64,000 bases of DNA from Alphaproteobacteria bacterium (GTDB lineage Bacteria; Pseudomonadota; Alphaproteobacteria; Rhizobiales; Xanthobacteraceae), in contig VBAH01000012.1 of assembly GCA_005884685.1 (NCBI GenBank), positions 1 through 64,000 of the forward strand, in the 5' to 3' direction. A model generated the notes under the pieces. It was not told the DNA's origin. It saw nothing but the letters and a program-made list of their open reading frames with translations, and did no database searches. A program made the translations under genes and the position numbers. Position 1 is the stretch's first letter. Each line of letters begins with the position of its first letter. Below, in pieces: positions 32,938 through 41,402 of this stretch.

Positions 32938-34239
32938 TTACACGTAGATCTTCGCGAGCTCCGCATGCGCCCATTTCACCGCGTCCTCGGCCGGCATGCC
33001 CTGCACGGCTTTGGCGTACAAGTCCGTGATGATGTACTTCGACACCACCTCGGCGGCCTTGCGGTCGGACGGGCCGGGCCAACCGGGCGCGCGCGCGGTC
33101 AGAATGACATCGCGGAACGGCGCCATGATGGGATCTTCGTTCCACACCGGATGCTTAGACCATTCGCGCGCCGCCGGGATCGAGAATCCCTTTTGCGACA
33201 CGAACCACCGCTCGAACACTTTTCGCGAACTCGCCCAGCGTAACAGCTCCTTGGCTGCCTTCTGATTCTTCGAATAGCCCATCAGCATGTGGGTTTGCGG
33301 CGGATGCAGCGGCGCCGCGCCGCCGGGCCCCTTCGGATAGGGCGCGTGCAGGATGTCGTCTTTCAGCGGGGTGCCTTTTTCGGTCAGGTATTGCTCGGGC
33401 TTGCGCAGCGCCTCGATGTAGATCGAGGCCGCGTTGCTGGTCGCCGAAATAGTGCCGCCCAGAAACGCGCGATTGTTGTTGCTGTCGTCCCAGGCAAGTC
33501 CGCTCTCGTCGTGCGCGTCCTTCCAGAACGCTGTCAGGAACTTGACCGACTCCAGCGTCTCCTTGCTGTTGAGCGCGACGGTCTTTCGGTCAGTCTCGAG
33601 CTCCTTGCCGCCGAACGACCAGAAGTACGGATACGTGAAGGCGGGGGCGTCGTTATAGGCGTGACCGAGCGTCTGCCCGATCGGCCGGCCCTTCGCCTTG
33701 AGCAGCTTGCCGGCGGCCCGATAGCTCTCCCAGGTGTCGGGAAACCTGGTGACGCCGATCTCATCGAACCAGGACTTGCGGTAGCAAATCAGAATGCCTA
33801 GCGCCGCCCATGGCACGGCGAGCCAGCCTTTGTCGCTTTTCGCGATCGCCGGGAAAATGTCGTAGAAGCCGCCCTGCTCCTTGGCGATCTCCTCGGCGAC
33901 GTCGCTGACATCGACCACGCTCTCGGCATAGAGATGCGGCCAGTTGTGCATCGCGTGGATGAGATCCGCGCCGGTGCCGGACTGGATCGACGAGGCGATG
34001 CGCGCCTGCAGCTCGTTGCCGTTGATGGTTTCCAGGTTGATCTTGAATCCCAGCGTCTTCTCGGCTTCGGGCAGCAGCTCGCGGCGCAGCAACGTGTCGG
34101 AGGCCGGAACGTAGTCGCCGAGCCGCAGCCAGTGCACCGACGTGGGTTGCGCGAAGGCCGGTGCCCGGCCGCTCGCCAGAATGCCCGCAAGGCCGCCGGC
34201 ACCGGATTGGAGAAACTTGCGACGATCAAGGCGCGCCAT
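32938..34239 (-). CDS. TAT-exported extracellular solute-binding protein, family 1
   Basis: A 433-residue periplasmic binding protein of an ABC importer (sugar or related solute). A twin-arginine motif DRRKFLQSG lies at residues 5-13, followed by GAGGLAGILASGRAPAFA. The mature domain has the family-1 pattern: TLGFKINLETINGNELQARI, GTGADLIHAMHNWPHLY, VPWAALGILICYRKSWFDE. GGGAGGAAA precedes the ATG. No permease or ATPase gene adjoins it, so it is an orphan or works with a distant transporter. The substrate is unknown. Confidence 0.85.
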   Translation of the reverse strand: MARLDRRKFLQSGAGGLAGILASGRAPAFAQPTSVHWLRLGDYVPASDTLLRRELLPEAEKTLGFKINLETINGNELQARIASSIQSGTGADLIHAMHNWPHLYAESVVDVSDVAEEIAKEQGGFYDIFPAIAKSDKGWLAVPWAALGILICYRKSWFDEIGVTRFPDTWESYRAAGKLLKAKGRPIGQTLGHAYNDAPAFTYPYFWSFGGKELETDRKTVALNSKETLESVKFLTAFWKDAHDESGLAWDDSNNNRAFLGGTISATSNAASIYIEALRKPEQYLTEKGTPLKDDILHAPYPKGPGGAAPLHPPQTHMLMGYSKNQKAAKELLRWASSRKVFERWFVSQKGFSIPAAREWSKHPVWNEDPIMAPFRDVILTARAPGWPGPSDRKAAEVVSKYIITDLYAKAVQGMPAEDAVKWAHAELAKIYV

Positions 34240-34324
34240 CGTTTCCTCCCGAATGTATTTTATGCGACTCCGAAGTGAGCCCGAAGGATGGTAGGCGCAT
34301 TCCACGGGTGTTGGAAGCGGGCTG

Positions 34325-36040
34325 CTAAGCGGCAGGCTCGGTGGTCAGATAATCGAGCTTGCCTTCCAGCCACAGCTTGCGCGTCAGCGCGCGCTGCACC
34401 TTGCCGCTTGTGGTCTTGGGCAAGGTCTGCGGGCGGATCAACACGATGTGGCGTGCGAACACCTCGTGCTCTTGCGTGACCGCCTCGCGGATGACGCCGG
34501 TGATTTCCTCCGGATCGATGCGGTTGCGCGCGGTGCGCTCGACCTCCTGCACCACGACGAGCGTTTCCTCGCCGCGCTCGTCCGGTACCGAGAACGCCGC
34601 GCCGCCGTTCTGGCGCAGCGCCGCATGTGCGCGCTCGACGGTCAGCTCAATGTCTTGAGGATAATGGTTCATGCCGCGCACGATGATGAGGTCCTTGATG
34701 CGGCCGGTGATGAACAGCTGCCCCTTCGTGTCGAGGAAGCCGAGATCGCCGCTGCGCAGCCAGTCGCCATCCTCCCCGTCGATGTGCGCGTGCAGGCTCG
34801 CGGCGCTCGCGGCCGGATTGCCCCAATAGGCGCTCGCGACGTGCGGACCGTTGATCCAGAGCTCGCCCACGGTGTCGGCAGGAAGCCGCCGCAGTGTCTG
34901 CGGATCGACGATCGCAAGCCGGCTGTCGGGAACCGGATAGCCGCAGCCGACCAGCACATGCGCGTCACCCCGATTGTCCGGAGCGCGAATGATATTCGCC
35001 TGCATCGCCGCGCGGCTTACCGTGCGGGTATCATGGCCGGCGCCAACCGGGCTCATCGCGACGATCAAGGTCGCCTCGGCCATGCCGAAACCGGGATTGA
35101 TCGATGTCGGCTTGAAGCCATATGCGCCGAAAGTTTCGACGAACTTCTCGATCGTCGCGGCGCGGATCGGCTCGGCGCCTGACAGCGTGATCTTCCAGGA
35201 GGAGAGATCGACGCCCTCCATCTGGTCGGCGCGCAGGCGCGCGACACAGAGGTCATAAGCGAAATTCGGCGCGGCCGAAATGACGCCCTTGTAATCGCTC
35301 ACGGCGCGCAGCCAGATGAGCGGACGCTGCATGAACCCGGAGGGCGAGACGAGCACGCAGAGCGCGCCGAGGTACAGCGATCCGACGATGCTCAGGATCA
35401 GTCCCATGTCGTGGTAGTGCGGCACCCAGTTGACGCAGGTCGAATGCCTGTCGGTGCCGAGATAGGCCTGCGCCATCGCCATGTTGGCCAGCAGCATCGC
35501 GTGGGTCACGACGACGCCCTTCGGCTCGGAGGTCGAGCCCGAGGTGTATTGCAGGAATGCGATGTCGTCGTGTCGCGGACGAGGCAGATCGATCGCATCG
35601 GATGCGCCGGGCGCGAGATCGACCGTGAGCCAGTGCAAATCGTGACCGGCAAAGCGCGCCACCAGGTCGTCGCGCGCCGCAAGTCCGGGACTGGTGAGGG
35701 CTACCGCCGGCTTGCAGTTGCCCATGATGCTGGCGCTCGAATCTCGCGCGCTTTGCCGGCGCGGCACCATCATCGGCACTGCGATGACGCGCGCGATCAG
35801 GCAGCCGAAGAACGCGATGACGAATTCGAGCCCGGGCGGAAACACCAGCAGCGCGCGGTCGCCCGGCTGTGCGACCGCGGCGAGCCGCTGCGCGACGCTG
35901 TGGGCGGCGTCATGCAGCGCGCGAAAGGTCAGCGATGAATCTTCGGCGCCGCGATCGGTGAGGAAAACCAGGGCGCGCTCATCTCCTTGCGTCGCGGCAC
36001 GGTGCTCCAGAACGGCGAGGAGCGAGGAAAACGGCTCCAT
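34325..36040 (-). CDS. Fatty acyl-AMP ligase (FAAL-like)
   Basis: A 571-residue ANL-superfamily enzyme expected to activate a fatty acid as acyl-AMP and load it on an acyl carrier protein. The P-loop is LQYTSGSTSEPKGVVVTH; other signatures are NWVPHYHDMGLI, GFKPTSINPGFGMAEATL (FAAL-like A5 region), DWLRSGDLGFLDTKGQLFITGRIKDLIIVRG and TTSGKVQR at the C-terminus. The HYHDMGL segment and long linker match FAALs rather than CoA ligases. The gene starts 13 bp after the acp stop, in the same direction, so carrier and ligase are almost surely partners. Confidence 0.87.
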   Translation of the reverse strand: MEPFSSLLAVLEHRAATQGDERALVFLTDRGAEDSSLTFRALHDAAHSVAQRLAAVAQPGDRALLVFPPGLEFVIAFFGCLIARVIAVPMMVPRRQSARDSSASIMGNCKPAVALTSPGLAARDDLVARFAGHDLHWLTVDLAPGASDAIDLPRPRHDDIAFLQYTSGSTSEPKGVVVTHAMLLANMAMAQAYLGTDRHSTCVNWVPHYHDMGLILSIVGSLYLGALCVLVSPSGFMQRPLIWLRAVSDYKGVISAAPNFAYDLCVARLRADQMEGVDLSSWKITLSGAEPIRAATIEKFVETFGAYGFKPTSINPGFGMAEATLIVAMSPVGAGHDTRTVSRAAMQANIIRAPDNRGDAHVLVGCGYPVPDSRLAIVDPQTLRRLPADTVGELWINGPHVASAYWGNPAASAASLHAHIDGEDGDWLRSGDLGFLDTKGQLFITGRIKDLIIVRGMNHYPQDIELTVERAHAALRQNGGAAFSVPDERGEETLVVVQEVERTARNRIDPEEITGVIREAVTQEHEVFARHIVLIRPQTLPKTTSGKVQRALTRKLWLEGKLDYLTTEPAA

Positions 36041-36053
36041 CCTGCGGCCCGGA

Positions 36054-36323
36054 TCAGCGTGCGACTGCCGGCTGTCCGGCACGCGCTGCGACCATTTCCG
36101 CGAGATAGGCGGACAACTCGGCAATCGTCGGATGATCGTAGAACGTCTCGGGGGAGAGCTCCAGATTGAGCCGGTCCTCCAGCTCCATCAGGAGGTACAC
36201 CGTCATCGCCGAGTCGAGCCCGAGCCGCGTGAATTTTGTGCTCACGTCAACCTTGTCTTTCGCAATCCGCAGGATCTCGGCGACCTGGTCGACGCACAAC
36301 GCGGAAATTTCATCTTGTGTCAT
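36054..36323 (-). CDS. Acyl carrier protein
   Basis: An 89-residue acidic carrier protein. The phosphopantetheine attachment site is S38 in RLGLDSAMTV, within the usual four-helix arrangement (DQVAEILRIAKDKVDVSTKF, LLMELEDRLNLELSPETFYDHPTIAELSAYL). It would hold the acyl group donated by the FAAL ligase encoded directly after it. It is not the housekeeping AcpP, which differs in sequence and context. ATG 36323 lies 52 bp after the ndvA stop; the run ndvA-acp-FAAL is on one strand. Confidence 0.9.
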   Translation of the reverse strand: MTQDEISALCVDQVAEILRIAKDKVDVSTKFTRLGLDSAMTVYLLMELEDRLNLELSPETFYDHPTIAELSAYLAEMVAARAGQPAVAR

Positions 36324-36375
36324 GGGTGCACCTGAAAACCGCGCGGACAATAGGGGTGCAAGCCCGATTGTCAAA

Positions 36376-38178
36376 TCATTCGGCGGCGGGCGACAACGCC
36401 GGGGTTTCCTGCTGCGGCACCGGCTGCGGCGGCGCCATGAACTGCGCGCGCGCAAGCTCGGCGAAGCGGCCGTCGCGCGCGACCAGCTCGTCGAATGTAC
36501 CCTGCTCGATCACGCGGCCCTGATCGAACACCAGGATGCGCGTGGCGTTGCGCACGGTGGCGAGGCGGTGCGCGATGACGAAGGTGGTGCGGCCCTTCAT
36601 CACCTCGTCGAGCGCGGCCTGCACCTTGCGCTCGGTGGTGGCGTCGAGCGCGCTGGTCGCCTCGTCGAGGATCAGGATGGGCGGATCCTTCAACAGCGCG
36701 CGCGCGATCGAGATGCGCTGGCGTTCGCCGCCGGAGAGCGAGCGCCCGCGCTCGCCGACAGTGCCTTCCAGGCCGTCCGGATGGCGGGAAATCAGGTCGC
36801 TCGCCTGTGCGCGTGCCGCCGCCTCCAGCAGCTGCTCGTCGGTGGCGTCCGGATTGCCGACGCGCAGGTTCTCGGCGATCGAGCGATTGAACAGCAGCGC
36901 TTCCTGATAGACCACGCCGATGTTGTGGCGCAGCGCCGCGAGCTTGAGCACCTTGATGTCCATGCCGTCGATCTTGATCACCCCGGACTGCGGATCGAAT
37001 GCGCGGTGCAGAAGCGCCAGCGCGGTGGATTTCCCGGCCCCGGTCGAGCCGACCAGTGCGATGGTCTCGCCCGGCAGTGCGGTGAACGACAGGTCCGCGA
37101 TCGCCGGACGCTTGCCGTCATAGGAGAACGACACGTCGTGGAATTCGATCAGTCCGCGCATGCGGCCCGGATCGATCGCGCCCGGGCTGTCGCGCACCGC
37201 CGGCACGGTATCGAGCACCTGGAAGAACTCGCGCAGGCGCGGCGCGTCGAGCAGCACCTTGTTGGTGAAGCCGACCGCCTGTTCGAGACGGACGATCAGC
37301 AGCGCGGCGAAGTTCATGAAGGTGACGATCTCGCCGATGGTCGCCTGGCCCCGGATGTTGAGCCAGATGCCGAGCGTGAAGATCGACAGCATCGTGATGG
37401 TGGTGGCCGAGCGTGTCAGCACGGCGATCATGGCCCACCAGTTGAGCACCGGCATCTGCGCGGAGAGCAGGCGGTCGGCCTCGTTGCGCAGGCTCTTCAC
37501 CTCCGCCTCGACGCGCGCGAACCCCTGCACCAGCGCGATGTTGCTCAGCGCGTCGGACGCGCGCTCGGCCATCGCGGTATAGTGGCTTTCGACCGCGCTC
37601 TGCAGCTTGTCGGTCTTGCGGATGACCAACACGGTGAGCGCAGCAAAGATCACGCACAGGATCACCAGCAGCGAGGCGAGCCGCCAGTTGACGAACAGCG
37701 ACAGCGGCAGCAGCACGAACAGCGCCACGAAGGCGGCAAGATGCTCGCGGAAGAACGAGAGCCACAGTCCCCACAGCGCGTCGACGCCGGTGAGCATCAC
37801 CTTCATCAGGCGTCCGGAGTGCGAGCCGCCGTGGAACTGCAGCGGCAACTGCAGGACATGCTCGAAGTACATCGTGGTGATCGCCTGCTTGCGCCGGTGC
37901 GAGAGGCGATCGGAATGCAGCGCGACGAGCACGCTGCAGCCGATGGTGAACAGGCCGAAGGCGACCCAGGCGGCGAGCAGCGGGGTCAGGTCGGTGAAGT
38001 TCGGCGCGGTGGAAGCGGCTTGCGCGCGCACCAGGTTATCGATGATGCGGCCGAACAGCACCGGCTCGGCGAACTGCGCGGCGGCGAGCGCGACGTTGGC
38101 GGCTGCAAGGAGCCAGCCAAGACGCGCCTCGGGGCCGAGCAAAGAGAGCACACGGCTATAGAGTTTGAAGAAATTCAT
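36376..38178 (-). CDS. ndvA: NdvA-like ABC exporter, cyclic beta-glucan type
   Basis: A 600-residue half-transporter with six N-terminal helices and a C-terminal ATPase. It aligns from the beginning with NdvA of rhizobia as I remember it ([57 protein letters not shown]). ATPase motifs: Walker [10 protein letters not shown], signature SLSGGERQR, Walker [12 protein letters not shown]. NdvA exports cyclic beta-1,2-glucan, important for osmotic adaptation and nodulation. No ndvB synthase is in the window. The start MNFFKLYS is chosen; a longer frame runs into the family B repeat upstream. Confidence 0.88.
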   Translation of the reverse strand: MNFFKLYSRVLSLLGPEARLGWLLAAANVALAAAQFAEPVLFGRIIDNLVRAQAASTAPNFTDLTPLLAAWVAFGLFTIGCSVLVALHSDRLSHRRKQAITTMYFEHVLQLPLQFHGGSHSGRLMKVMLTGVDALWGLWLSFFREHLAAFVALFVLLPLSLFVNWRLASLLVILCVIFAALTVLVIRKTDKLQSAVESHYTAMAERASDALSNIALVQGFARVEAEVKSLRNEADRLLSAQMPVLNWWAMIAVLTRSATTITMLSIFTLGIWLNIRGQATIGEIVTFMNFAALLIVRLEQAVGFTNKVLLDAPRLREFFQVLDTVPAVRDSPGAIDPGRMRGLIEFHDVSFSYDGKRPAIADLSFTALPGETIALVGSTGAGKSTALALLHRAFDPQSGVIKIDGMDIKVLKLAALRHNIGVVYQEALLFNRSIAENLRVGNPDATDEQLLEAAARAQASDLISRHPDGLEGTVGERGRSLSGGERQRISIARALLKDPPILILDEATSALDATTERKVQAALDEVMKGRTTFVIAHRLATVRNATRILVFDQGRVIEQGTFDELVARDGRFAELARAQFMAPPQPVPQQETPALSPAAE

Positions 38179-38288
38179 CTCGCTCAGGGTCGGTTCGTTT
38201 GGCCGGCGCGGAACGGGCTTAACGACGCGCCAACGGTCATTCACGCAAGAAAGTTCCATACTTCGGGCGGCTTGGCCAGCCACCAGCC

Positions 38289-38399
38289 GTAGGGCGCAAT
38301 AAGTGACGCGGAGCGAAACGCATTGCGCCTTCCAGGCTCGAGAAAAGGAGGCGGTGTAGAAGTGGCGGCGCAATGCGCTGCGCTTATTGCGCCCTACGT
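38289..38399. repeat. Dispersed palindromic repeat, family B, copy 3 (split)
   Basis: GTAGGGCGCAATAAG at 38289 and the inverse TTATTGCGCCCTACG at the end, but the loop is enlarged by about 30 bp with no similarity to the other two copies. The TAG within CGTAGGGCGC (reverse strand) serves as the stop codon of the permease gene ending at 38394. It lies upstream of ndvA. Confidence 0.85.
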
Positions 38400-39164
38400 C
38401 TGAGCGAAGCCGGAGCGTTGCGCCCAGCCTGTCATGCGCGCCTCGAGCATCGCCATCAACGCGTACATCGCGATGCCCTCGACCGCGAGCGCGATCAGGC
38501 CGGCGAAGATCAGCGGCACCTGGAATTGCGCTTGCGCCTGCAGCATCAGGTTGCCGATGCCGGTGTTCGACGCGACGCTCTCGGAAATCACCGAGCCGAC
38601 GAACGCGAGTGTGATCGCGATTTTCAGCGAGCCGAAGAAATACGGCAGCGCACGCGGGATGCCGACCTTGCGCATGATGTCGAGCTTGGAGGCGCCGAGC
38701 GCCTTGAGCACGTCCTCCAGCTCAGGCTCGATGGTGGCGAGCCCGGTCGCGACGTTGACGACGATCGGGAAGAACGAGATCAGGAACGCGGTCAGCACCG
38801 CCGGGATGAAGCCGATGCCGAACCACAATACCAGGATCGGCACCACGGCGACCTTCGGGATCGCGTTGAAGCCGATCATCAGCGGATAGATGCCGGCATA
38901 GATCGCGCGCGACCAGCCGACCGCGAGGCCGAGTGCCAGGCCGAAGCCGACCGCCATGCCGAAGCCGATCAGCGTGGTGGAGAGCGTGAACAACGAGTTG
39001 CGGTAGATCGCGGGCCAGAACTCGACGAAGGATTTCGCCACCAGCGAGGGCGGCGGCAGGAAGAAGGGCGGGATCTTGAAGATGCGGCAGACCGCTTCCC
39101 AGAACACGAACAGCGCGACCGTCGCGATCCAGGGGGCGAGGCGGATTGCGAGCGAGGTCTTCAT
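38394..39164 (-). CDS. ABC transporter permease (nitrate/sulfonate/taurine type)
   Basis: A 256-residue inner-membrane permease with about six helices. Signature stretches are [26 protein letters not shown] and the coupling loop [32 protein letters not shown] (EAA-like motif). It forms an importer with the overlapping ATPase gene and the THI5-like binding protein 1 kb upstream. ATG 39164 overlaps the ATPase stop (ATGA). The stop codon is supplied by a repeat sequence, so the C-terminus (GFAQT) may be altered from the ancestral one. Confidence 0.9.
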   Translation of the reverse strand: MKTSLAIRLAPWIATVALFVFWEAVCRIFKIPPFFLPPPSLVAKSFVEFWPAIYRNSLFTLSTTLIGFGMAVGFGLALGLAVGWSRAIYAGIYPLMIGFNAIPKVAVVPILVLWFGIGFIPAVLTAFLISFFPIVVNVATGLATIEPELEDVLKALGASKLDIMRKVGIPRALPYFFGSLKIAITLAFVGSVISESVASNTGIGNLMLQAQAQFQVPLIFAGLIALAVEGIAMYALMAMLEARMTGWAQRSGFAQT

Positions 39165-39943
39165 GGCCGCGCCTTGACGATGTGCGCGCGCAATTCGTGC
39201 ACGATGGCGCTGAACTGCGGCGTGAAGGTCACTTCGAGGTCGCGCGGGCGCGGGATGTCCACCTCGCGCTCGGCGACGATGCGCCCCGGCCGCGCCGACA
39301 TCACGAAGATGCGGTCGGCGAGGAACACCGCCTCGCGCAGGTCGTGCGTCACCAGCACGATGGTGATGTTGCGCGCCGCATGCAGGTCGCGGATCACGCA
39401 CCACAGCTCCTCGCGCGTGAAGGCATCGAGCGCGCCGAACGGCTCGTCGAGCATCAGCAAATCCGGTTCGTGGATCAGCGCGCGGCACAACGAGGTGCGC
39501 TGCTGCATGCCGCCGGAGAGCTGCCAGGGGAACTTGCCGCCCTGTCCCGCAAGCCCTACTGACGCAAGCAGCGCCTCGGCACGCGCGACGTATTCGGCGC
39601 GGTGACGACGGATACGGCCGCGGTGCGGCTCGACGATCTCGAGCGGCAGCAGCAGGTTTTCCAATGTGGTGCGCCAGGGGAGAAGCGTCGGCGCCTGGAA
39701 CGCCATGCCGGCGATCTTGACCGGCTGGCGGACGACCGAGCCCGCAACCTGCACCGTTCCCTTGAACGGGAATTGCAGGCCGGTCGCGAGCTTCATCAAG
39801 GTGGACTTGCCGCATCCCGACGGCCCGACCACGGCGGCGAATTCGCCGCGGTTCACATGGATCGACAGGCCATCGACCGCGAGCGTGCCGCCGGCGCCGC
39901 CATAGACGTGGCTGACATCATCGAGCGCGACGAAGGCGGTCAC
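39161..39943 (-). CDS. ABC transporter ATP-binding protein (nitrate/sulfonate/taurine type)
   Basis: A 260-residue ATPase with Walker A GPSGCGKST (about 41-49), Q-loop FQAPTLLPWRTT, signature QLSGGMQQR, Walker B LLMLDEPFGALD and H-loop VTHDLREA. These are typical of SsuB/TauB-type ATPases. It overlaps the permease start by 4 bp and shares its strand. A family A repeat of about 120 bp lies between it and the binding-protein gene; the three genes are still probably one transcription unit. Confidence 0.92.
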   Translation of the reverse strand: MTAFVALDDVSHVYGGAGGTLAVDGLSIHVNRGEFAAVVGPSGCGKSTLMKLATGLQFPFKGTVQVAGSVVRQPVKIAGMAFQAPTLLPWRTTLENLLLPLEIVEPHRGRIRRHRAEYVARAEALLASVGLAGQGGKFPWQLSGGMQQRTSLCRALIHEPDLLMLDEPFGALDAFTREELWCVIRDLHAARNITIVLVTHDLREAVFLADRIFVMSARPGRIVAEREVDIPRPRDLEVTFTPQFSAIVHELRAHIVKARP

Positions 39944-39952
39944 GCCCTCATG

Positions 39953-40075
39953 CTCCGCTCGTCCCCGCGAAAGCAGGGACCCAGAGCCAGGAGAAGAAAG
40001 AACTGGATTCCCGCTGGAGCCTGTGCCCGGGCCCGGGCCAGCCGAAGGCTGGACCCGAGTACGGGAATGGGCGGG
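39953..40075. repeat. Palindromic repeat, family A, copy 3, with an inserted hairpin
   Basis: GTCCCCGCGAAAGCAGGGAC followed by ATTCCCGCT and, later, GTACGGGAATGGGCGG, with an extra inverted pair GGGTCCAGCC/GGCTGGACCC-like segment inserted at 40030-40060. It lies between the binding-protein and ATPase genes of one importer. Confidence 0.75.
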
Positions 40076-40111
40076 AGAGGATCGGTCGCGAAAACCGACA
40101 TCGTCTGATCG

Positions 40112-41143
40112 TCAAGGCGCCTTGCGCTCGGCGGGGGGCGGCAGGAACGCGGCGTCGAACACGTCCGCGCCTTTCGGCTTGGCGCTCTTGAACTGATAAG
40201 TGAGCGCGATCTGGTCGATCGATTGATCGAGCCGCGCTTCCTCGACCCCGCCGTAGCCGTTCTTCTTCACCTCGGGCGTGAGGATGTTGTCCTTCAGCGC
40301 GAGCTGCAGCCGCTCGAGCTCGACCTCTTTCTTGGCGACGTCGTTGCGTTTGAGCACCGAGTCGACCGCGCTCGACGGGTTCTTCACCGTCTCGTGCAGC
40401 CCCTTCACGAAGGCGCGCAGGAAGCCCTTCACCGCTTCGGGCTTCTCGGCGGCGAATTTCGGATTCACCATGATGGTGTTGCCGTAGAGATTGACGCCGT
40501 AATCCGCCATCAGCAGCACGGTGATGTCGTCGGCCGGCACGCCGCGGTCCTTCAGGTTGATGTAGGAGGAGAACGAGAAGCCGGTGATGGCGTCGACCTC
40601 GCCGGAAGCCAGCATCGGCTCGCGCACCGGAAAGCCCACGGACACGATCGTCACCTTCGAGGCGTCGATGCTGTTTGCCTGCACGAAGATCGGCCATTGC
40701 GCATAGGCGCCGTCCGCCGGCGGCGCGCCGAGCTTCTTGCCTTCGAGGTCTTTCGGCGAAACGACGCCGCGGCTCTTGCGCCCGACGACCGAGAACGGCG
40801 GCTTGTTGTAGACCATGAACACGGCCTTGATCGGCGTGCCCGGATTGGCGTCGCGGAACTTGATCAGCGAATTGATGTCACCGAAGCCCATGTCATAGGT
40901 GCCGGACGCCACGCGATTGATCGGCTCGAGCGAGCCGGCGGCGGTGTCGATCGTGACGTCGAGGCCTTCGGCCTTGAAGTAGCCCTTGTCGATCGCGACC
41001 ACGAACGGGGCGGCCGGGCCTTCGAACTTGAAATCGAGCGAGAATTTGATCGAGGTCAGTTGCTGCGCGGAAGCAGAGGTCGCGGCGAGGAGCGATGCTG
41101 CGAAAATTCCGATCCGGCCGAGCCGGACAAGGTCGACGGTCAT
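40112..41143 (-). CDS. ABC transporter substrate-binding protein, NMT1/THI5-like
   Basis: A 343-residue periplasmic binding protein with signal peptide (IGIFAASLLAATSASAQQ) and the THI5/SsuA-like pattern: IKFSLDFKFEGPAAPFVVAIDKGYFKAEGLDVTID, GTYDMGFGDINSLIKF, SRGVVSPKDLEGKKLGAPPADGAY. Such proteins bind pyrimidine, taurine, sulfonate or similar small molecules; the ligand cannot be fixed here. GGAGAGGA stands before ATG 41143. ATPase and permease genes follow on the same strand. No TPP riboswitch signature was found upstream. Confidence 0.88.
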   Translation of the reverse strand: MTVDLVRLGRIGIFAASLLAATSASAQQLTSIKFSLDFKFEGPAAPFVVAIDKGYFKAEGLDVTIDTAAGSLEPINRVASGTYDMGFGDINSLIKFRDANPGTPIKAVFMVYNKPPFSVVGRKSRGVVSPKDLEGKKLGAPPADGAYAQWPIFVQANSIDASKVTIVSVGFPVREPMLASGEVDAITGFSFSSYINLKDRGVPADDITVLLMADYGVNLYGNTIMVNPKFAAEKPEAVKGFLRAFVKGLHETVKNPSSAVDSVLKRNDVAKKEVELERLQLALKDNILTPEVKKNGYGGVEEARLDQSIDQIALTYQFKSAKPKGADVFDAAFLPPPAERKAP

Positions 41144-41402
41144 ATCCTGATCCTCTCCTTGGACATCCGGCGGCCCGCCCGCGCCCAAGGCGCCACTCGC
41201 CGTGCCGATTTGCGGCCAATTTTGCTCGTGTTTAGCAAAGAACATGCCGCCCCAAAGTGCAAGGCAGGAGGCACGAAACGTTTGTGTCATGCCTAAGAGC
41301 GCGGCAGCGTGCCGCATGTCTTGGCTGATGGTCCCCTGCCGCCGCATGCGCCCCTGCACTCGGCTAGAATAGCGCCGCCCGAGTCGCCATCTGGAGGCGG
41401 TC

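Noticed and set aside
41144-41402. TPP or other riboswitch before the THI5-like binding-protein gene
   Set aside because: No CTGAGA/ACCTGATC core or comparable conserved stem was found in the leader.
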